Shown piece by piece: positions 31,851-43,860 of a stretch of 64,000 bases of DNA (positions are counted from its first letter, which is position 1; every line of letters begins with the position of its first letter). The notes under the pieces were generated by a model, which searched no databases, was not told the origin of the DNA, and saw only the letters and a list, made by a program, of their open reading frames with translations. Origin of the DNA: Petaurus breviceps papuanus. Lineage: Eukaryota; Chordata; Mammalia; Diprotodontia; Petauridae. The DNA lies in contig JAMXIF010000002.1 of assembly GCA_028583685.1 (NCBI GenBank), positions 60,959,433-61,023,432 of the forward strand, in the 5' to 3' direction. Position numbers and translations under genes: made by a program.

Positions 31851-33775
31851 GATCCATTATTCTACCAATATGGACGATCCTTCCACAAAGACAGAGTTCT
31901 CCCACCATCTCATCCCATGCAATTCTCACCCACATTTTTTTTTTATAAATCCTGTGCTGATGAACCACCTGATGTACTGAAAGCTTTCCTCTGGTTCTGA
32001 TATGTAGTTGATCTGTCAGTTTGTTATCTCTCATTTCTTTTGACTCACCTCCCTTTTCAGGCATAAATCACTTGTCATTCGTGTCACTTGCACACACAAA
32101 TCATCATGGTTGAATGCTGTAGCCCCATACACCCCCTATGACATTATCTATTATCATTTGGTTTACCTGCAATTTTGATTCTTGTAAGACTGTTAACTAA
32201 GAGTCAAGAGAATGGATTGTTGCTAGGATGAGCTGCACCCTTTGTGGTCTATAAAAGAATTAAGGAGAAACAACTCTTTCCTCTTTGGCAGGCTGTTTCC
32301 CAGTACTTGATTTCCCTTGGACTTCCAGCAAGAGACAATGAGATTTCTCTCTCCATCAACCAAAGTTCGTCACTGATGATGATTTGTATTACAAGCACAT
32401 GGAAATGAAAAACGTTTATGTCTAGGCAAACCCAAGTTCCAAAATGCCTTTTCCTGACTTTTTGTTTCGTTTTATGAGTGCAGGTCAATGACAAGTGATC
32501 CTGAGAAATGGATTTTTCCAGCCTTGATGGGTACCTCCTGAGCTGAGAGTGTCTAAGTGTGGGATTCAGTCATCAGTCAACCAAAAGGAAATTTATGCAA
32601 AAGAACACTTCTCAGAGGAGAACAAGATTGCCTCCAAGATCCTGCAGCTAGGAGACTAAAGAAAGCCATGCCCTGGCAGGTCAAGAGATCTGGAATTTGT
32701 CAGTTACATATCCAAGTCAGTCACAAAAGATAAAGGTGAGATACCACAAGGTGCCTTTAATGAATGTAATAGGCTATTGGAGATGTTTTGTGTTTTCTAC
32801 ATTTGCTGATTCATCTCTGTGAGTCTTTTTCCTTAAGCAGTCTCTGTAATGAATAGAACATTGAGTATCTTTTCTAGAATAAACCCTGTCACCTACTTTT
32901 GGGAAAATCCTAAATTGTGCAATACAAGAATTTTATGTTTGAAATTTACCTAAAGTCAAATAAGAGAAAGAGCCATACAACAAAATCTAATTCTTTGAGG
33001 GGCCAAGACTGCCAGAATCAAATCCTGCTCTGTGTGAGACCATAATCCCTTGTTACCCCCCCCCCATCCCTTCCCAGGCTACAACATACACTCTTCCATA
33101 GGCATGCCCCAAACCCAAGAGGTCTTGATTCAGGTGTTTAGGATTAGCTATTCCTAACAGGAGCTACAAGTGTCCTCCCCCACACACTCTGCAAGGGTTG
33201 AATTTAGCAAATATGCCCACTGCTTTCCCCCTCAGACAAAGTATCTCACCATCTGCTTTCCTAATCACAGACTTCTGGAGGATCAAAGTCAAGTCAGTTG
33301 GTGACCTCAGGAACCAGAGGTGACTCTTACTGCTGCTGCTTTTCCAATCATAGTTCTGCCTCTGCCAACAACTTCTAAAACTGCTCTCTTACTTTTCTTG
33401 GTATAGATGGCTATAAGGGACCCCAAATGATTCTCATGCCTGTTTATTACTAGTAGAATCATGGAGTGTAGTCAAGAGCAGGATGGGTAAGAGAGAATCC
33501 CTGGGCCACCATTCCTTCCTGTGAACCTTCAATTACGCTCTTCCTATTGTCATGATGGAGCTGTATTTTAGATCATTTGTACACCAGAGCTTTTGGCTTT
33601 TTTTCTGTTGGTTCTCCTTGGCTTTATATGCAGTGCTCATCTGAAACATGGGGCAATAGTTAGACAGAAAGAGCTTGCATATAATTCCTGTTACATCAGG
33701 AACACTAAGAATACGATTTAGTTTCCCAAATATTATACAATCTAATCTCATCTCTTCCAATTCCATTTTGAATCT
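31851..33775. other. No gene recognised
   Basis: 1.9 kb in which I see no gene, RNA gene or nameable repeat. A C-run is at 33055-33064. Confidence 0.45.
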
Positions 33776-33804
33776 GCATCCTTATCCATCTACAGTACTT
33801 GTCA

Positions 33805-33910
33805 TACATGCACATATAATATAGATACATATATACATGTATACATAATATAGATATATACATGCATATATAATATAGATATATGTATATAAATATAATA
33901 TAGAAACATG
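33805..33910. repeat. AT-rich tandem repeat (atatagatacat-like)
   Basis: Imperfect units of 'taatatagatatata' with interspersed 'catg'. Confidence 0.8.
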
Positions 33911-34710
33911 GTCACAGTATGTATATACATATAGGTACTAGTTCGGGGGGTATTGCTTATTCAGGTACATGTCTGGGGAATATGTGTTTTTTTATTTATG
34001 CAGTTTATTCATTTCCATTTCCCTTGTATTACAATATTTTTAAATGTCTAAGTAGGAAGGTTTGTATCCAGAAGGATGACCACCAAATGATGGAAACTTT
34101 TGACTATAGTCATTCATTTTGGTGTATGGAGGAAGAGTTTCTGAGTATAACTTGCATGTGGTAGGTACTTCATAAACATTTGTTGAATAAATGGTATTAA
34201 ATGAACCAAATCAAGAACTGCACCATACAAATCAACAGGACAACTGTAAGGTCTTAGGGGAAGTCTGGGTGAACAATCTTTGACATTCATGTGACAAATT
34301 ATAGGCTTGATGAATAGTACTGACATGCATTAATAGCTAGAAAATTAAAATACTGATGAAAACAGTAATCATGTTCTTTTGAAAATGAATTCAATAAAGT
34401 GATTATTTATAAGAAAATTTTATTGAGTATATACCATGAGTAAGGCCATAGTGATACAATTTTGTTCTTTGTCTAATGGTATATTTGTTTACTTGATGTC
34501 TGTTGTCCTTATCAAGGGCCTATGAACACTTCACAATGTTGCATTCTTTAATCTCTTACAAAAGATAAATAATGCTTTTCTCTTTAAACTAATTTAATGG
34601 TTATCTTTTAACACTGGGACCATAACTGAAATAATTTTAACAAAGAAATAACTTCCTAATTCAACCATTTTTGACAGACATTATAGTCTATGTAATCTAA
34701 AGACAGTTTT

Positions 34711-34877
34711 TTTTTGTTTTGTTTTGTTTTTTAAAAGCAATCGGGGTTAAGTAACTTGTTCAAGGTTACATGGCCAGTTATTTTGGTGTGGGTGCTGAGC
34801 ATCTGAGGCCAGAACTGATCCCAGGTCTCCCGACTCTGGGGCCAGCGCTCTTACTCACTGCACTACCTGGCCACCCC
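34711..34877 (-). mobile_element. Marsupial SINE, second family
   Basis: Antisense: T-rich tail, 'ggggttaagtaacttgttca', 'cagcgctcttactcactgca', 'ctacctggccacc'. Perfect 14-bp target-site duplications ctaaagacagtttt lie at 34697-34710 and 34878-34891. Confidence 0.9.
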
Positions 34878-34935
34878 CTAAAGACAGTTTTGCTTCCATT
34901 ACCACAGCACTTTCATATTTTGGTAAATCTGTGAT

Positions 34936-37653
34936 CTTTTCTTTTCTTTTTTTTTTCACATACTTTATTAACTTCTGATTTACATCATTGATTTCTGCCA
35001 GATTTTGAGTTGCAAATTTTCTCCCCATTTTTCCCCTATCCACAGCCCCAAAATAGCAGTCCCACAGGCTATCCCCTCCTCCAATCTGCTCTCTCCCATA
35101 TTTTCTCCCATACCCCTTTCAAGTTTTCCAGTGGATCTCCATGCCCCAGTGCCTGTATATCTTATTTCCCAATTACATGTAAAATAGTATTAATAATAGT
35201 ATATATATAAAAATATATATACATATAAAATATATATACATAGTAGATATATTGTAAAAGACTGACTATATTTCCCTCCCTCCTATCCCACCTCCCACTT
35301 GTTCTATTCTCTCCTTTGATCCCATCCCTTTTCAAAAGTGGGTGCTTCCAACTTCCCTCCCCCGCAGCCTGCCCTCCCTTCCATCATTCCCCCTTTCATC
35401 CCCTTCCCCCCCTACTCTCCTGGAGGGTGAGATACCCTATTTAGTGTGTATTTCATTCCCTCCCCAAGCCAAATTCAATGGGAATAAGTTTGACCCATTC
35501 CCTTTTGCCTTCCTATTCTTCCCCTCCATTGTAATCATTTTCCCTTTCCTCTTCTTTATGAGATAGTTTACCCCATTCTGTCTCTCCCCATATCCTCTCA
35601 TTATATTCCTCTCTCACCTCTTAATTTCACCTTTTAAGTATCATCCCTTCCTGTTAAATTTGTCCTGTGCCCTCTATGTATACCTGTAAGTATATATACA
35701 CACATTCACATATGTATTCATATGCCCATATACCCTCATATATAGACATATATATGTATATATTTCTATTCCCTTCAACTACTGAGAAAAGTTTCATAAG
35801 GTATAATTGTTGTTTTTCCATGTAGGAATGTTAATAGTTCAACTTTGATAGGTTCCTTATGATTTCTTTTCCCTGTTTACCTTCTCATGCTTCTCTTGCT
35901 TCTTGTATCTGAATGTCAAATTTTCTGTTCAACTCTGTTTTTTTCAGCAAGAATGCTTGAAAATCCTCTATTCCACTGAATGACCATATTTTCCCCTGAA
36001 ACATGATACTCAGTTTTGCTGGGTCGATGACTCTTGGTTTTAATCCCAGCTCCTTTGACCTCCAGAATATCATATTCCAAGCCCTTCGATCCCTCAGTGT
36101 AGAAGCTGCCAGATGCTGGGTTATCCCGATTGTGGTTCCACAATATTCAAATTGTTTCTTCCTGGCTGCTTGTAATATTCTCTTCTTAATCTGGGAATTC
36201 CATAACCTGGCTATAATATTCCTAGAAGTTTTCTTTTTGGGATCTTTTTCAGGAGGTGATCAGGGGATTCTTTCAACCTCTATTTTGCCTTCTGGGTCTA
36301 AAACATCAGGGCAGTTTTCTTTGAGAACTTCCTGGAGGATGATTTCTAGGTTCTTACTTTGATCAAGGCTTTCAGGTAGTCCAATAATTTTTAAATTATC
36401 TCTCCTGGATCTATTTTCCGGGTCGGTGGTTTTTCCCATGAGATATTTCACATTGCCTTCTATCCTTTCATTTGGATGTTTAACAGCATCTTGATTTCTC
36501 ATAAAGTCATTAGCTTCCATTTGCTCCAGTCTAATTCTGAAGCAGTTATTCTCCTCATTGAGCTTTTGAGATTCTTTTTCCATCTGGCAAATTTGGCTTT
36601 TTAAGGCATTCTTCTCCTCATTGCCTTTTTGAGCCTCTTTTGCCATTTGAGTCAGTGTTTTTTAAAGTGTTATTTTCCTCAGTCAGGCTGTTGACTCTCA
36701 TTTCACAATTTTCTTGCATTGTTCTTATTTCTCTTCCCAATTTTTCTCCACTTCTCTTATCTGCTTCTTAAGGTCCTCTATGGCCTGTAACCAGCTCATA
36801 TTTTCCTTAGAAGCTTTTGGTGCAGGAGTTCTGACTTCACTGTCTTCCTCCTGTTCCATGCTTTGCTCCTTTTTGTCCCCAAAATAGGAGTCTAATGTTG
36901 GAATCTTCTGTCTGCTTTGTTTCCTTTGCCTGGTCATGTCGCCCCTCAGTCACTTGACCCCTGGGTTTTTTTGCCACAGTAGGACTCTGCCACCAGACAG
37001 GGGAGCTTTCGTCCCAAATGCTGGGGTTTTCCCAGTTGCTAGAGGTATTAGATGGGTGCCCTCTCTGAAGCCTCCACACGCTCTGGCAAGCTGGACATAC
37101 ACATCAGGACCTCCACCCTAGACTGCAATCCAGATCCAAGCGAGTTAAAGCAAGGATGATTACCCCTCAGACTGGTGCTTGGTCCCCCTACACTCTGCAG
37201 GCCAGGAGCTGAAGCCACCATGTGGTGCTGGCTGGCTGTGCAGGTTCTCAGCAGCTTCTCATCCTGGGGGCAAAAGCCACGCACTCCCACTTACTGGTCC
37301 CAAAGTCCAGACTGCACTGACCTCTCACTTTGTCCTTCGCATCTGTGTTGATAGATCTGGAAACAGCCACAGCTGCTGCTGATCTGGGCTCCCTCCTGCT
37401 GGCAGCTGGTCAGGCCGGCACTGGGGCTAAAGCCTCGGGGTGGGGCTGGGCTGGGCTCCCAGAGCCCTGCTCTGGCTGATTCCTGCTAGCCTGCCAGGCT
37501 GTTCTCAGCAGGAGGTTAGCTTCTCTGTGTCATTTTGTGGGTTCTCCAGCTCCAAAGTTTGTTTAGAGTCCCCTTTTTACATGGATTGGAGAAGGTGGAA
37601 GCCGGAGCTGCGGGGAGGTCCTGTTTCTACTCTGCCATCTTGGCCCCACCCCC
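34936..37653 (-). mobile_element. HAL1-like element: L1-derived, ORF1 only, no ORF2
   Basis: On the minus strand the element starts near 37653 with ggggtggggccaagatggca, the same 'gccaagatgg' start as the L1 at 8.07 kb. It then has a GC-rich 5' region, ORF1 (36937 to 35885), and a purine-rich region resembling the L1 inter-ORF segment ('gattacaatggaggggaaga'; compare 'gattataatggaggggaaga' at 10150). It ends with an L1-like 3' UTR ('gcaactcaaaatctggcaga') and an A-tail (complement 34935-34956). No endonuclease or reverse-transcriptase wording exists anywhere in its 2.7 kb. That is the definition of a HAL1 (half-L1) non-autonomous LINE, mobilised by a partner's ORF2p. Target-site copies were not convincingly found. 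Confidence 0.75.
35885..36937 (-). pseudogene. ORF1 of the HAL1-like element
   Basis: The frame opens with MTRQRKQSRQKIPTLDSYFG (36937 down) and an acidic/Lys-rich region. A coiled-coil-like stretch rich in Lys, Glu and Gln follows (36646 to about 36470), then the RRM-domain wording DPENRSRRDNLKIIGLPE (about 36430) and PEGKIEVERI (about 36268). The C-terminal domain has KELGLKPRVIDPAKLS and GIEDFQAFLLKKTELNRK (about 36050 to 35920). This is the standard domain order of L1 ORF1p, the RNA chaperone. It is broken by a small number of frame changes (visible joins near 36690, 36250 and 36140), so it is inactive but only moderately decayed. Confidence 0.8.
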
Positions 37654-37879
37654 TCTAGTCACCAAATATGTGTTTTATAACCACTTCATTTTTCAACTCT
37701 CTTTTGGACTCATGAATTTCACTAAGAAGGCTTCATAAATGTCTAGGATTCAAAGCAGTCAGTACAATGCACTTTGCAAATGTTACCATACAAAGATTTT
37801 GCCAATGATAAAGAATTCTTCTTCAGTTTGGACTCAGTCCAGCACATCCCACAAAGTGACCACTTCAAAAAGCACTAGA

Positions 37880-38040
37880 GGGGCAGGTAGATGGTGCAGT
37901 GAATACAGAACCAGCCCTGGAGTCAGGAGGCCCTGAGTTCAAATCTGGCCTCAGATACTTAACACTTACTAGCCATATGACATTGGGCAAGTCACTTAAC
38001 CCCAATTGCCCTGCCTTCCCCTCTCCAAAAAAGAAAAAAC
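37880..38040 (+). mobile_element. Marsupial tRNA-derived SINE, short form
   Basis: 'gggcaggtagatggtgcagt', 'gagtcaggaggccctgagtt', 'ttgggcaagtcacttaaccc', A-rich tail. Target-site duplications agcactaga lie at 37871-37879 and 38041-38049. Confidence 0.9.
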
Positions 38041-38049
38041 AGCACTAGA

Positions 38050-38205
38050 TTTAGAATCAGAGGTACTTAATATGGGATCTAGGGAAGGTCCCATAACCCC
38101 ATAGGCTTCATGGTCCTCATCTGCAAAAAGAAGTTAGAGTCACTAATGGTTATGTACAGTCCCTTCCAGTTCGATATCTTTTGATTTTGTGAGTCTCTGA
38201 TTTCT
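38050..38205 (+). mobile_element. MIR-related CORE-SINE tail
   Basis: 'ggtcctcatctgcaaaaaga', 'cagtcccttccagttcgata', 'tcttttgattttgtgag'. The SINE at 37880-38040 inserted at its upstream side. Confidence 0.5.
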
Positions 38206-38329
38206 ACCATACTTGATGGCTATACATAGATCATTGAACAAAATGACTTCCATAAGCATACATATCAAAGAATCTTATATTATTTTTTAATATATGTAGG
38301 AGACATAAAGTTCTTATTAAATCAAAATA

Positions 38330-38790
38330 TTCATAATAGCATTTTTTAATAGCAAAAAACTGGAAACAAAGTAGATACCCAACAGTTGGGAAATGACTAA
38401 GCAAGCTATATATGCATGTATTAGCATATTATTGCTAATATAAATAACCTTAAAACTTATTAATATAAAGAACTCAGTGAATCATTGGAAGACATCTGAA
38501 CTGATGCAGAATGAAGCAAAACCAGGAAAACTATTCAAAAGGACTACAACAATATAAATGGAAAGAACAAAAAAAGGCATGAAATTATAATGACCAAGTT
38601 TGGTCTTGGAGAAGAGATTAAAAAAATGCATCTCCCTCCCTTCCTTGCAGAGGCAAAGGACTAGGGGTATAAAACATTGCATACCCAACATGCTCAGGTG
38701 ATGCATTCATTTTACAGGGATTTTTCCTCCTTTTTTGTTCTTTGTTTATTATTGGACAAAGATCATATATACTGAGTGCCGAAAATTAAA
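38330..38790 (+). mobile_element. L1 3' end fragment
   Basis: 'aatagcaaaaaactggaaac', 'agtagatacccaacagttgg', 'gacatctgaactgatgcaga', 'ggcaaaggactaggggtata'. This is the end of ORF2 plus 3' UTR of marsupial-type L1, truncated at the 5' side. Confidence 0.65.
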
Positions 38791-38854
38791 TTAATGTCTG
38801 TAGATGACCTCTTTTGTAGATGTGATTTGTTTTTTACTCAAATGAAATAATAAT

Positions 38855-38935
38855 TGTAAAGTGTTTAGCATAGTATCCGGCACATAGTGCTATATAAATA
38901 TCAGCAATTATTATTATTATTATTATTATTATCAC
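38855..38935 (+). mobile_element. MIR 3' tail with (TTA)n
   Basis: 'agtgtttagcatagtatccg', 'gcacatagtgctatataaat', then about nine TTA units. Confidence 0.55.
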
Positions 38936-39345
38936 TTTCTATTTCTTTATGCCATTCCTCCAAAAACCCAAGAGAACCATCCCACTGACAGCTGTTTTGT
39001 AGTTTTGTTTATTACTTGGGACACACTGGCCAAAAACATTCACCACCTGATGGCCAACCTTGTGGTGCTAAGGCTCTTCATATTTGCCTAGGCTGGGGCT
39101 CAGTCATCAGACACAATCTGCCACCAGGCCCCTACTTGGGAACCTTCCCAGCTTGAAAGTACCTAGTGTTTTGCTGACATTGCCTTTGAAAATGCAGGGT
39201 CATATTCACACCATGATGAGACATTGGAGTGAGACTGCTGTTGTCCAAAATTATTGAGTAGAAATGCAGATAACAGGCTGTTATCACAATTATGATCAGT
39301 ATCATAATCAATAAATATTTTTAATGGATTATATTTTGGAAAATG
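38936..39345. other. No gene recognised
   Basis: No gene or nameable repeat seen. Confidence 0.45.
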
Positions 39346-39349
39346 TATT

Positions 39350-39500
39350 TTTCAAGTTCTTTTCCATAAGTATTTTTTTCTCACAACAGCCCTGTGAGAT
39401 AGGCAAGGAAAATATTGGCATACCCAATTACAGAGGAGGAAACAGCTACAGATGGCTAAGTAGCTTTCCTGAGGTCACCTTGGAAAATATGGAAAGGGAA
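39350..39500 (-). mobile_element. MIR3-like fragment
   Basis: 'tctcacaacagccctgtgag', 'taggcaaggaaaatattggc', 'attacagaggaggaaacagc'. Confidence 0.5.
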
Positions 39501-39519
39501 CATTTACTTATATCCTTCT

Positions 39520-39677
39520 TTTTTTTTTTTAAGCAATTGGGGTTAAGTAACTTGCTCAAGGTTACACGGCCAGTTATTTCTGGGTGTGGTGCTGAGCGTC
39601 TGAGCCCGGGATTGGATCTCCAGGTCGTCCCAACACTGGAACCGGTGCTCTTACTCACTGAGCCACCTGGCCGCCCC
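39520..39677 (-). mobile_element. Marsupial SINE, second family
   Basis: Antisense: 'ggggttaagtaacttgctca', 'gtggtgctgagcgtctgagc', 'cggtgctcttactcactgag', 'ccacctggccgcccc'. Perfect 15-bp target-site duplications tacttatatccttct lie at 39505-39519 and 39678-39692. This is among the least decayed SINE copies in the window. Confidence 0.93.
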
Positions 39678-39807
39678 TACTTATATCCTTCTAACGACAA
39701 AATAAGAGAACTGCAACCAATACATATTAATAACCTATTAAAGTACTATTTATAATCTCTATAGCAATGATTAACCCCTGAAAGCCAGGGTAATCCTGTA
39801 ATAGTAG

Positions 39808-40005
39808 AAAGATTATTGTACTAGAAATTTGGAGACCTGGGTTCTAGGCTCATTTCTTCTATTTACATGGTATAACATCTTAGGCAAATAATGGTCCCTC
39901 TGTTGACTGGTCAAAAATCAAATATTAACACCTATCTTATTTCTCTCATAGGTTTTTTATAAGGATAAAATGGGACATACATGAAAAATAGGTGCTACTC
40001 AAATG
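39808..40005 (+). mobile_element. MIR-type CORE-SINE, diverged
   Basis: 'gaaatttggagacctgggtt', 'aacacctatcttatttctct', 'aaaaataggtgctactcaaa'. Confidence 0.5.
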
Positions 40006-40019
40006 ACACATCTTCCTTA

Positions 40020-40215
40020 GAGTGTTAGAGTGTTACATTTAGAGTCAGAAAACCTGGATCTGTATCCCAGTTCTGCTAGTTACTATCTGTGCAATTCTGG
40101 GCAAGTCATTGAACCTGTCTTGGCCTCTTCTGCAAAAAATTGAGCTAAATGAACTCTAAGGTCCATTCAGCTCTCAAACATGTTCCTATGATGATCTATG
40201 AACCTATAGTACTCT
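40020..40215 (+). mobile_element. MIR-related CORE-SINE with marsupial tail
   Basis: 'tagagtcagaaaacctggat', 'gcaattctgggcaagtcatt', 'gaactctaaggtccattcag'. Confidence 0.65.
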
Positions 40216-40259
40216 TTCTGTACCATTTACATGGCACCTATCACAAATCTCTAAGTAAT

Positions 40260-40865
40260 ACAGTTATTTCTTTTTTAAAAAATTTTCACAATTACATGTT
40301 AAAACAGTTTTTTAACATTTGAGTTTTTTTTAAAGTTTTGAATTCCATATTCTGTCCTTCCCTCCCTGAGATAGTAAACAATCAGATACTGGTTATACAT
40401 ATGCAATCATGTAAAACATTTCCATATTTTAGTTATTTTGTACAAGAAGACTAGAATAAAAGAAAAAGAATGAATGAAAGTAAAAAATTGCATGTTTCAG
40501 TCTGTATTCAAACAATATCAGTTCTTTCTCTGGAAGTGGATAATATGCTTCATCATTAGTCCTTTGGGGTTGTCTTGGATCATTTTTATCGATAAGAATG
40601 GCCAAGTCATTCACAGTTCTTCATTGTACAATATTGCTGTTACAATGTCCCCCTGGTTCTGCTCACTTCACTTTGTATCAGTTCACATGAGTCTTTCCAA
40701 GTTCTTCTAAAATCATCCTGCTTGTCATTTTTTACAGCAAAGTAATGTTCCCTCACAATCATATGCCACAACTTGTTTAGTCACTCCCCAATTGATGGGC
40801 ATCCTTTCAATTTTCAATTCTTAGCCACCACAAAAAGAGCTGCTATAAATAGGTTTGTGTAGTAT
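40260..40865 (-). mobile_element. L1 3' end, antisense
   Basis: Antisense L1: 'ttgaattccatattctgtcc', 'cagttctttctctggaagtg', 'tgcttcatcattagtccttt', 'ccccaattgatgggcatcct', 'gccaccacaaaaagagctgc'. It matches the 3' UTR of the L1 at 12.9-13.1 kb. 5'-truncated. Confidence 0.75.
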
Positions 40866-40879
40866 AGATATTTTAGTAA

Positions 40880-41125
40880 ATCAACAAGAATGTATTAGAT
40901 GGCTGCTATATATAAAGCACTGTGATACCTGATGGGGATACTGATACAAAGAATGAAGTTATGCTTACTCTCAAGTAGCTCACATTCTACCATTCCATCT
41001 CTCCTATTGGATTGTGAACTGTTTAAAAGAAGAAACTGTGTTTTAATCATCTTTTGATCCTCCAAAGTACCTAGCACAGTGAAATAAGACACTCCACATA
41101 AATACTTGTTCACTGAGTAAGAAAT
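40880..41125. mobile_element. Two L2 tails in opposite orientation
   Basis: 40880-40990 is antisense ('aagaatgtattagatggctg', 'ctctcaagtagctcacattc'). 41003-41125 is sense ('ggattgtgaactgtttaaaa', 'aaagtacctagcacagtgaa'). Confidence 0.55.
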
Positions 41126-43345
41126 CATTGTGAAAAATTAAGTGTCATGCAAAAGATACTATTATTGTTATTGTTATTACTCCTACCACTACTACCCCTG
41201 GATATCTTTGACATTACTAGCTAACATACTTATGAGAAGGAAGAGAACAGAACTGATAACTCCTTCAACTCCTATCCATTCATGTCATTTTTTCCTTTAA
41301 GGATCTTTTTCCCTGGAAATTGGAGGCTAAATATTTTATTAATATCCACAAAACATTTCTAACATAGAAGAAACAGTGCCAGAAGTCACAGGAGCTACTT
41401 CTTGTTCTATGCCCAGCCACTGAAGTTTGTGTGGGATTCATTCCTAGAGAAGCCTGATGCCTAACTGAGGGGATTAGGCTCCCCATTTTCTCACTTGTTG
41501 ACTTACTAACAAACTCTCATCCCAGATACAATACTAATGATAGTAATAGTTATGACTGGAAAGTCTATGTAGTTCCCCAAAAATGAAGAAGTAAAAAGGT
41601 ACTTAATGCAGAATATGAATCGGGTATGGGACAGGTACTTTATTCCTGCTCAGAAAAAAAGAATGTTAAATCAAAGAAAGAATTATAGTATGAGTTAATG
41701 GAAGGATTAGAATAAGATTCAATAACTTAACTATGTAACTATGGTTACAATAAATTGGGAGACTAATATTTTAAGCCTCACAATATGTGAGAGTTGTACA
41801 ATATGGATAATTAGGCATTTCACATTTCACTTCAGCAGTGGACACTATCTGATCCAGAAGCTAAGCTTGCTCTTTCTACCTGTAATCTCTCTCCTGGAAG
41901 TGCCTGAGTTCTCTGCTTCTGCCATCAGCTACTGTTGCTCTCAAGTGAATGGCACTGCTACTACTCTGCTGGTAGACATTGTACCAGAACTCCAGACCTT
42001 CCAATACTCACAAGATTGCCTGGACATGGGTGGTTCACCTAAGATCAGGAAAGAACAAATACAGAGAGAGGCAAAGGTAGCCAGGGTCCCTGGCACTAGT
42101 TCTCCTTGTTAAATCTCTTCTGGCCCACTAGCTCCTGTACAGGCAGGATCATCTTTACAGTGGGAACAAGGTCTCTATCTTCCCCCTACCTTTCACTAGA
42201 GACACATCTTGTCTGGAAAGGCACAGCCAAGAGGCCCTAACCAGAAGCTATCTCTTCTTTTAAAAGGTCCTGTGTTTGAGTCATCAGCTGCCCTGGTTCA
42301 GTAGTTAAAGGACTCTCTATCATTACACAGTGAAAGACCCTATACAATGGAAGAACTCCCTGTCCCCTGCCCCAAGCTTCCATATGTAAGCATGAAATCA
42401 GGCAGAATATCTGCTCCATATTTAATCCATAAAAAGGGCAAATTCGAGCAGCCTCCATGACCATGTTAGATATTTTTTTTAAATCAAAGGCTTCCCAATA
42501 AGTTGGGTAGATCCTCTAAGGAGGAGTTATGGAAAGAGAAAAATCACAAGGAACAAGAAATCATTGTAGAGATCTGCTCCAATGGAAGGAAAACCACCCT
42601 CCCCCCATCAGTGAGATCACTGTTGTATGAAAGCTCTGATGTTACCTTCAGATGTTACAAGAAGGAGCCAATCAATGCCATTTTTCCAATCTTCAGTGTC
42701 CTTTAACTTCCTTAATCATTTATTAATGTTTTTATCTCTTCCAGAAGACAACAGAGAATTTTCAGAAATCAGGTAACAAAAAAGAAGAAAGATAAACTTT
42801 AAGAAATATTTTCATTTTGTTGAAATCAGTCTTCTTGGCTAGGAGGAGACTGTGGAACCTTCTGGCATTTAGGGAAAACAGCCAAGCATTAAAGAGATCA
42901 AGTAAAGGCCCCAGCACCACACAAGCCGAGAAGGAACTTGTTTCAGTGGAAAGGATTTCATATAGAAATAGCAACCTATACAAAAGCAGCCTCCACCCTT
43001 CTCCACAAATTCAGCACTCACACTTAAGACTTCCCTAACCAGGGGAAGAAAAACAATGTGAGAGGCCCCAGCATGTGTTCTCAGTTTATTTTTCATGAAT
43101 TTTAACAAGTCCTCTGGGTATCCACAGCATCATTGATCCAGATGAGATTTTTATTTTCTCAGAAGCTGTGCCCATTTAGAGTCTCTGTTACTGGTTAACA
43201 CTCTCTGGCAAATGCTCCAAGATAAAAGAGCCAGAGCTGGGTATACAACAAAGTCAAGATAGCAGAGCTTCCTGACAACATAGAGATCACCATATGAGTC
43301 AACATCACCATTCCCAAATGATAATGATGCTCTGGAAACCCTCTT
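41126..43345. other. No gene recognised
   Basis: 2.2 kb without a recognised gene, RNA gene or nameable repeat. The 123-codon frame at 41741-42112 has no domain that I know and begins in AT-rich sequence. Confidence 0.45.
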
Positions 43346-43349
43346 CACA

Positions 43350-43860
43350 TATGTTCATTCAACAAATATTTTCTGAGTGCTTACTTTATGTAAGACACTG
43401 TGGAGAAGACAAAAATGAATGAGACTCTATACATGGCCTCAAAAAAAACTTACAGACTATTAAGAGAGTTAAAACATGTACAAATAGCTACGATATAATT
43501 CAAAATTCAGTAAGTGCCATGAGAAGGGTACAAAGTGTTACCAAGAGAAAGCTTCCATAGAGGGAATCTGTTAGACTTAAAGAATGAATAAAATTTGAAA
43601 AGGCAAAATTTTGGAAATAAAATTCCAGACAAAGGGAACAGCTTGGGCTGCATAGAGATAGAGAAAACATGGAGCCCAGTGGGATTACAGCAAAAGGTAT
43701 ATGAAAGTGAATAAGTGAAAGGCTGAAAAGGTAAGTGAATTCCTACTTGGAAAGGGTCTGGAATGCTAAGCTAAGAAGTTTGGCTTGTTTTCTGTAAGCA
43801 GAGAGGAGCCTTTGAGTATTTTAAATAACTTAGAAGAGTTTGGCATTAAAGAAACACTTT
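43350..43860 (-). mobile_element. L2 LINE 3' region; source of an inverted copy 1.9 kb away
   Basis: Antisense L2: 'tcattcaacaaatattttct', 'gaataaaatttgaaaaggca', 'attccagacaaagggaacag', 'gaagtttggcttgttttctg'. Part of it, 43557-43770, is repeated in inverted orientation at 45607-45822. Confidence 0.6.

Noticed and set aside
34936-37653. HAL1-like element as an ordinary 5'-truncated L1
   Set aside because: It reaches the L1 5' start and the 3' tail. What is missing is the internal ORF2, so 5' truncation does not describe it.
34921-37690. Target-site duplication for the HAL1-like element ('aaatctgtg' against 'aaatatgtg')
   Set aside because: Only 8 of 9 bases match and the two copies are not directly adjacent to the element ends, so it may be chance.
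41741-42112. 123-codon frame as a small gene
   Set aside because: No domain, no neighbouring exon signals, and within expectation for 2 kb of AT-rich DNA.
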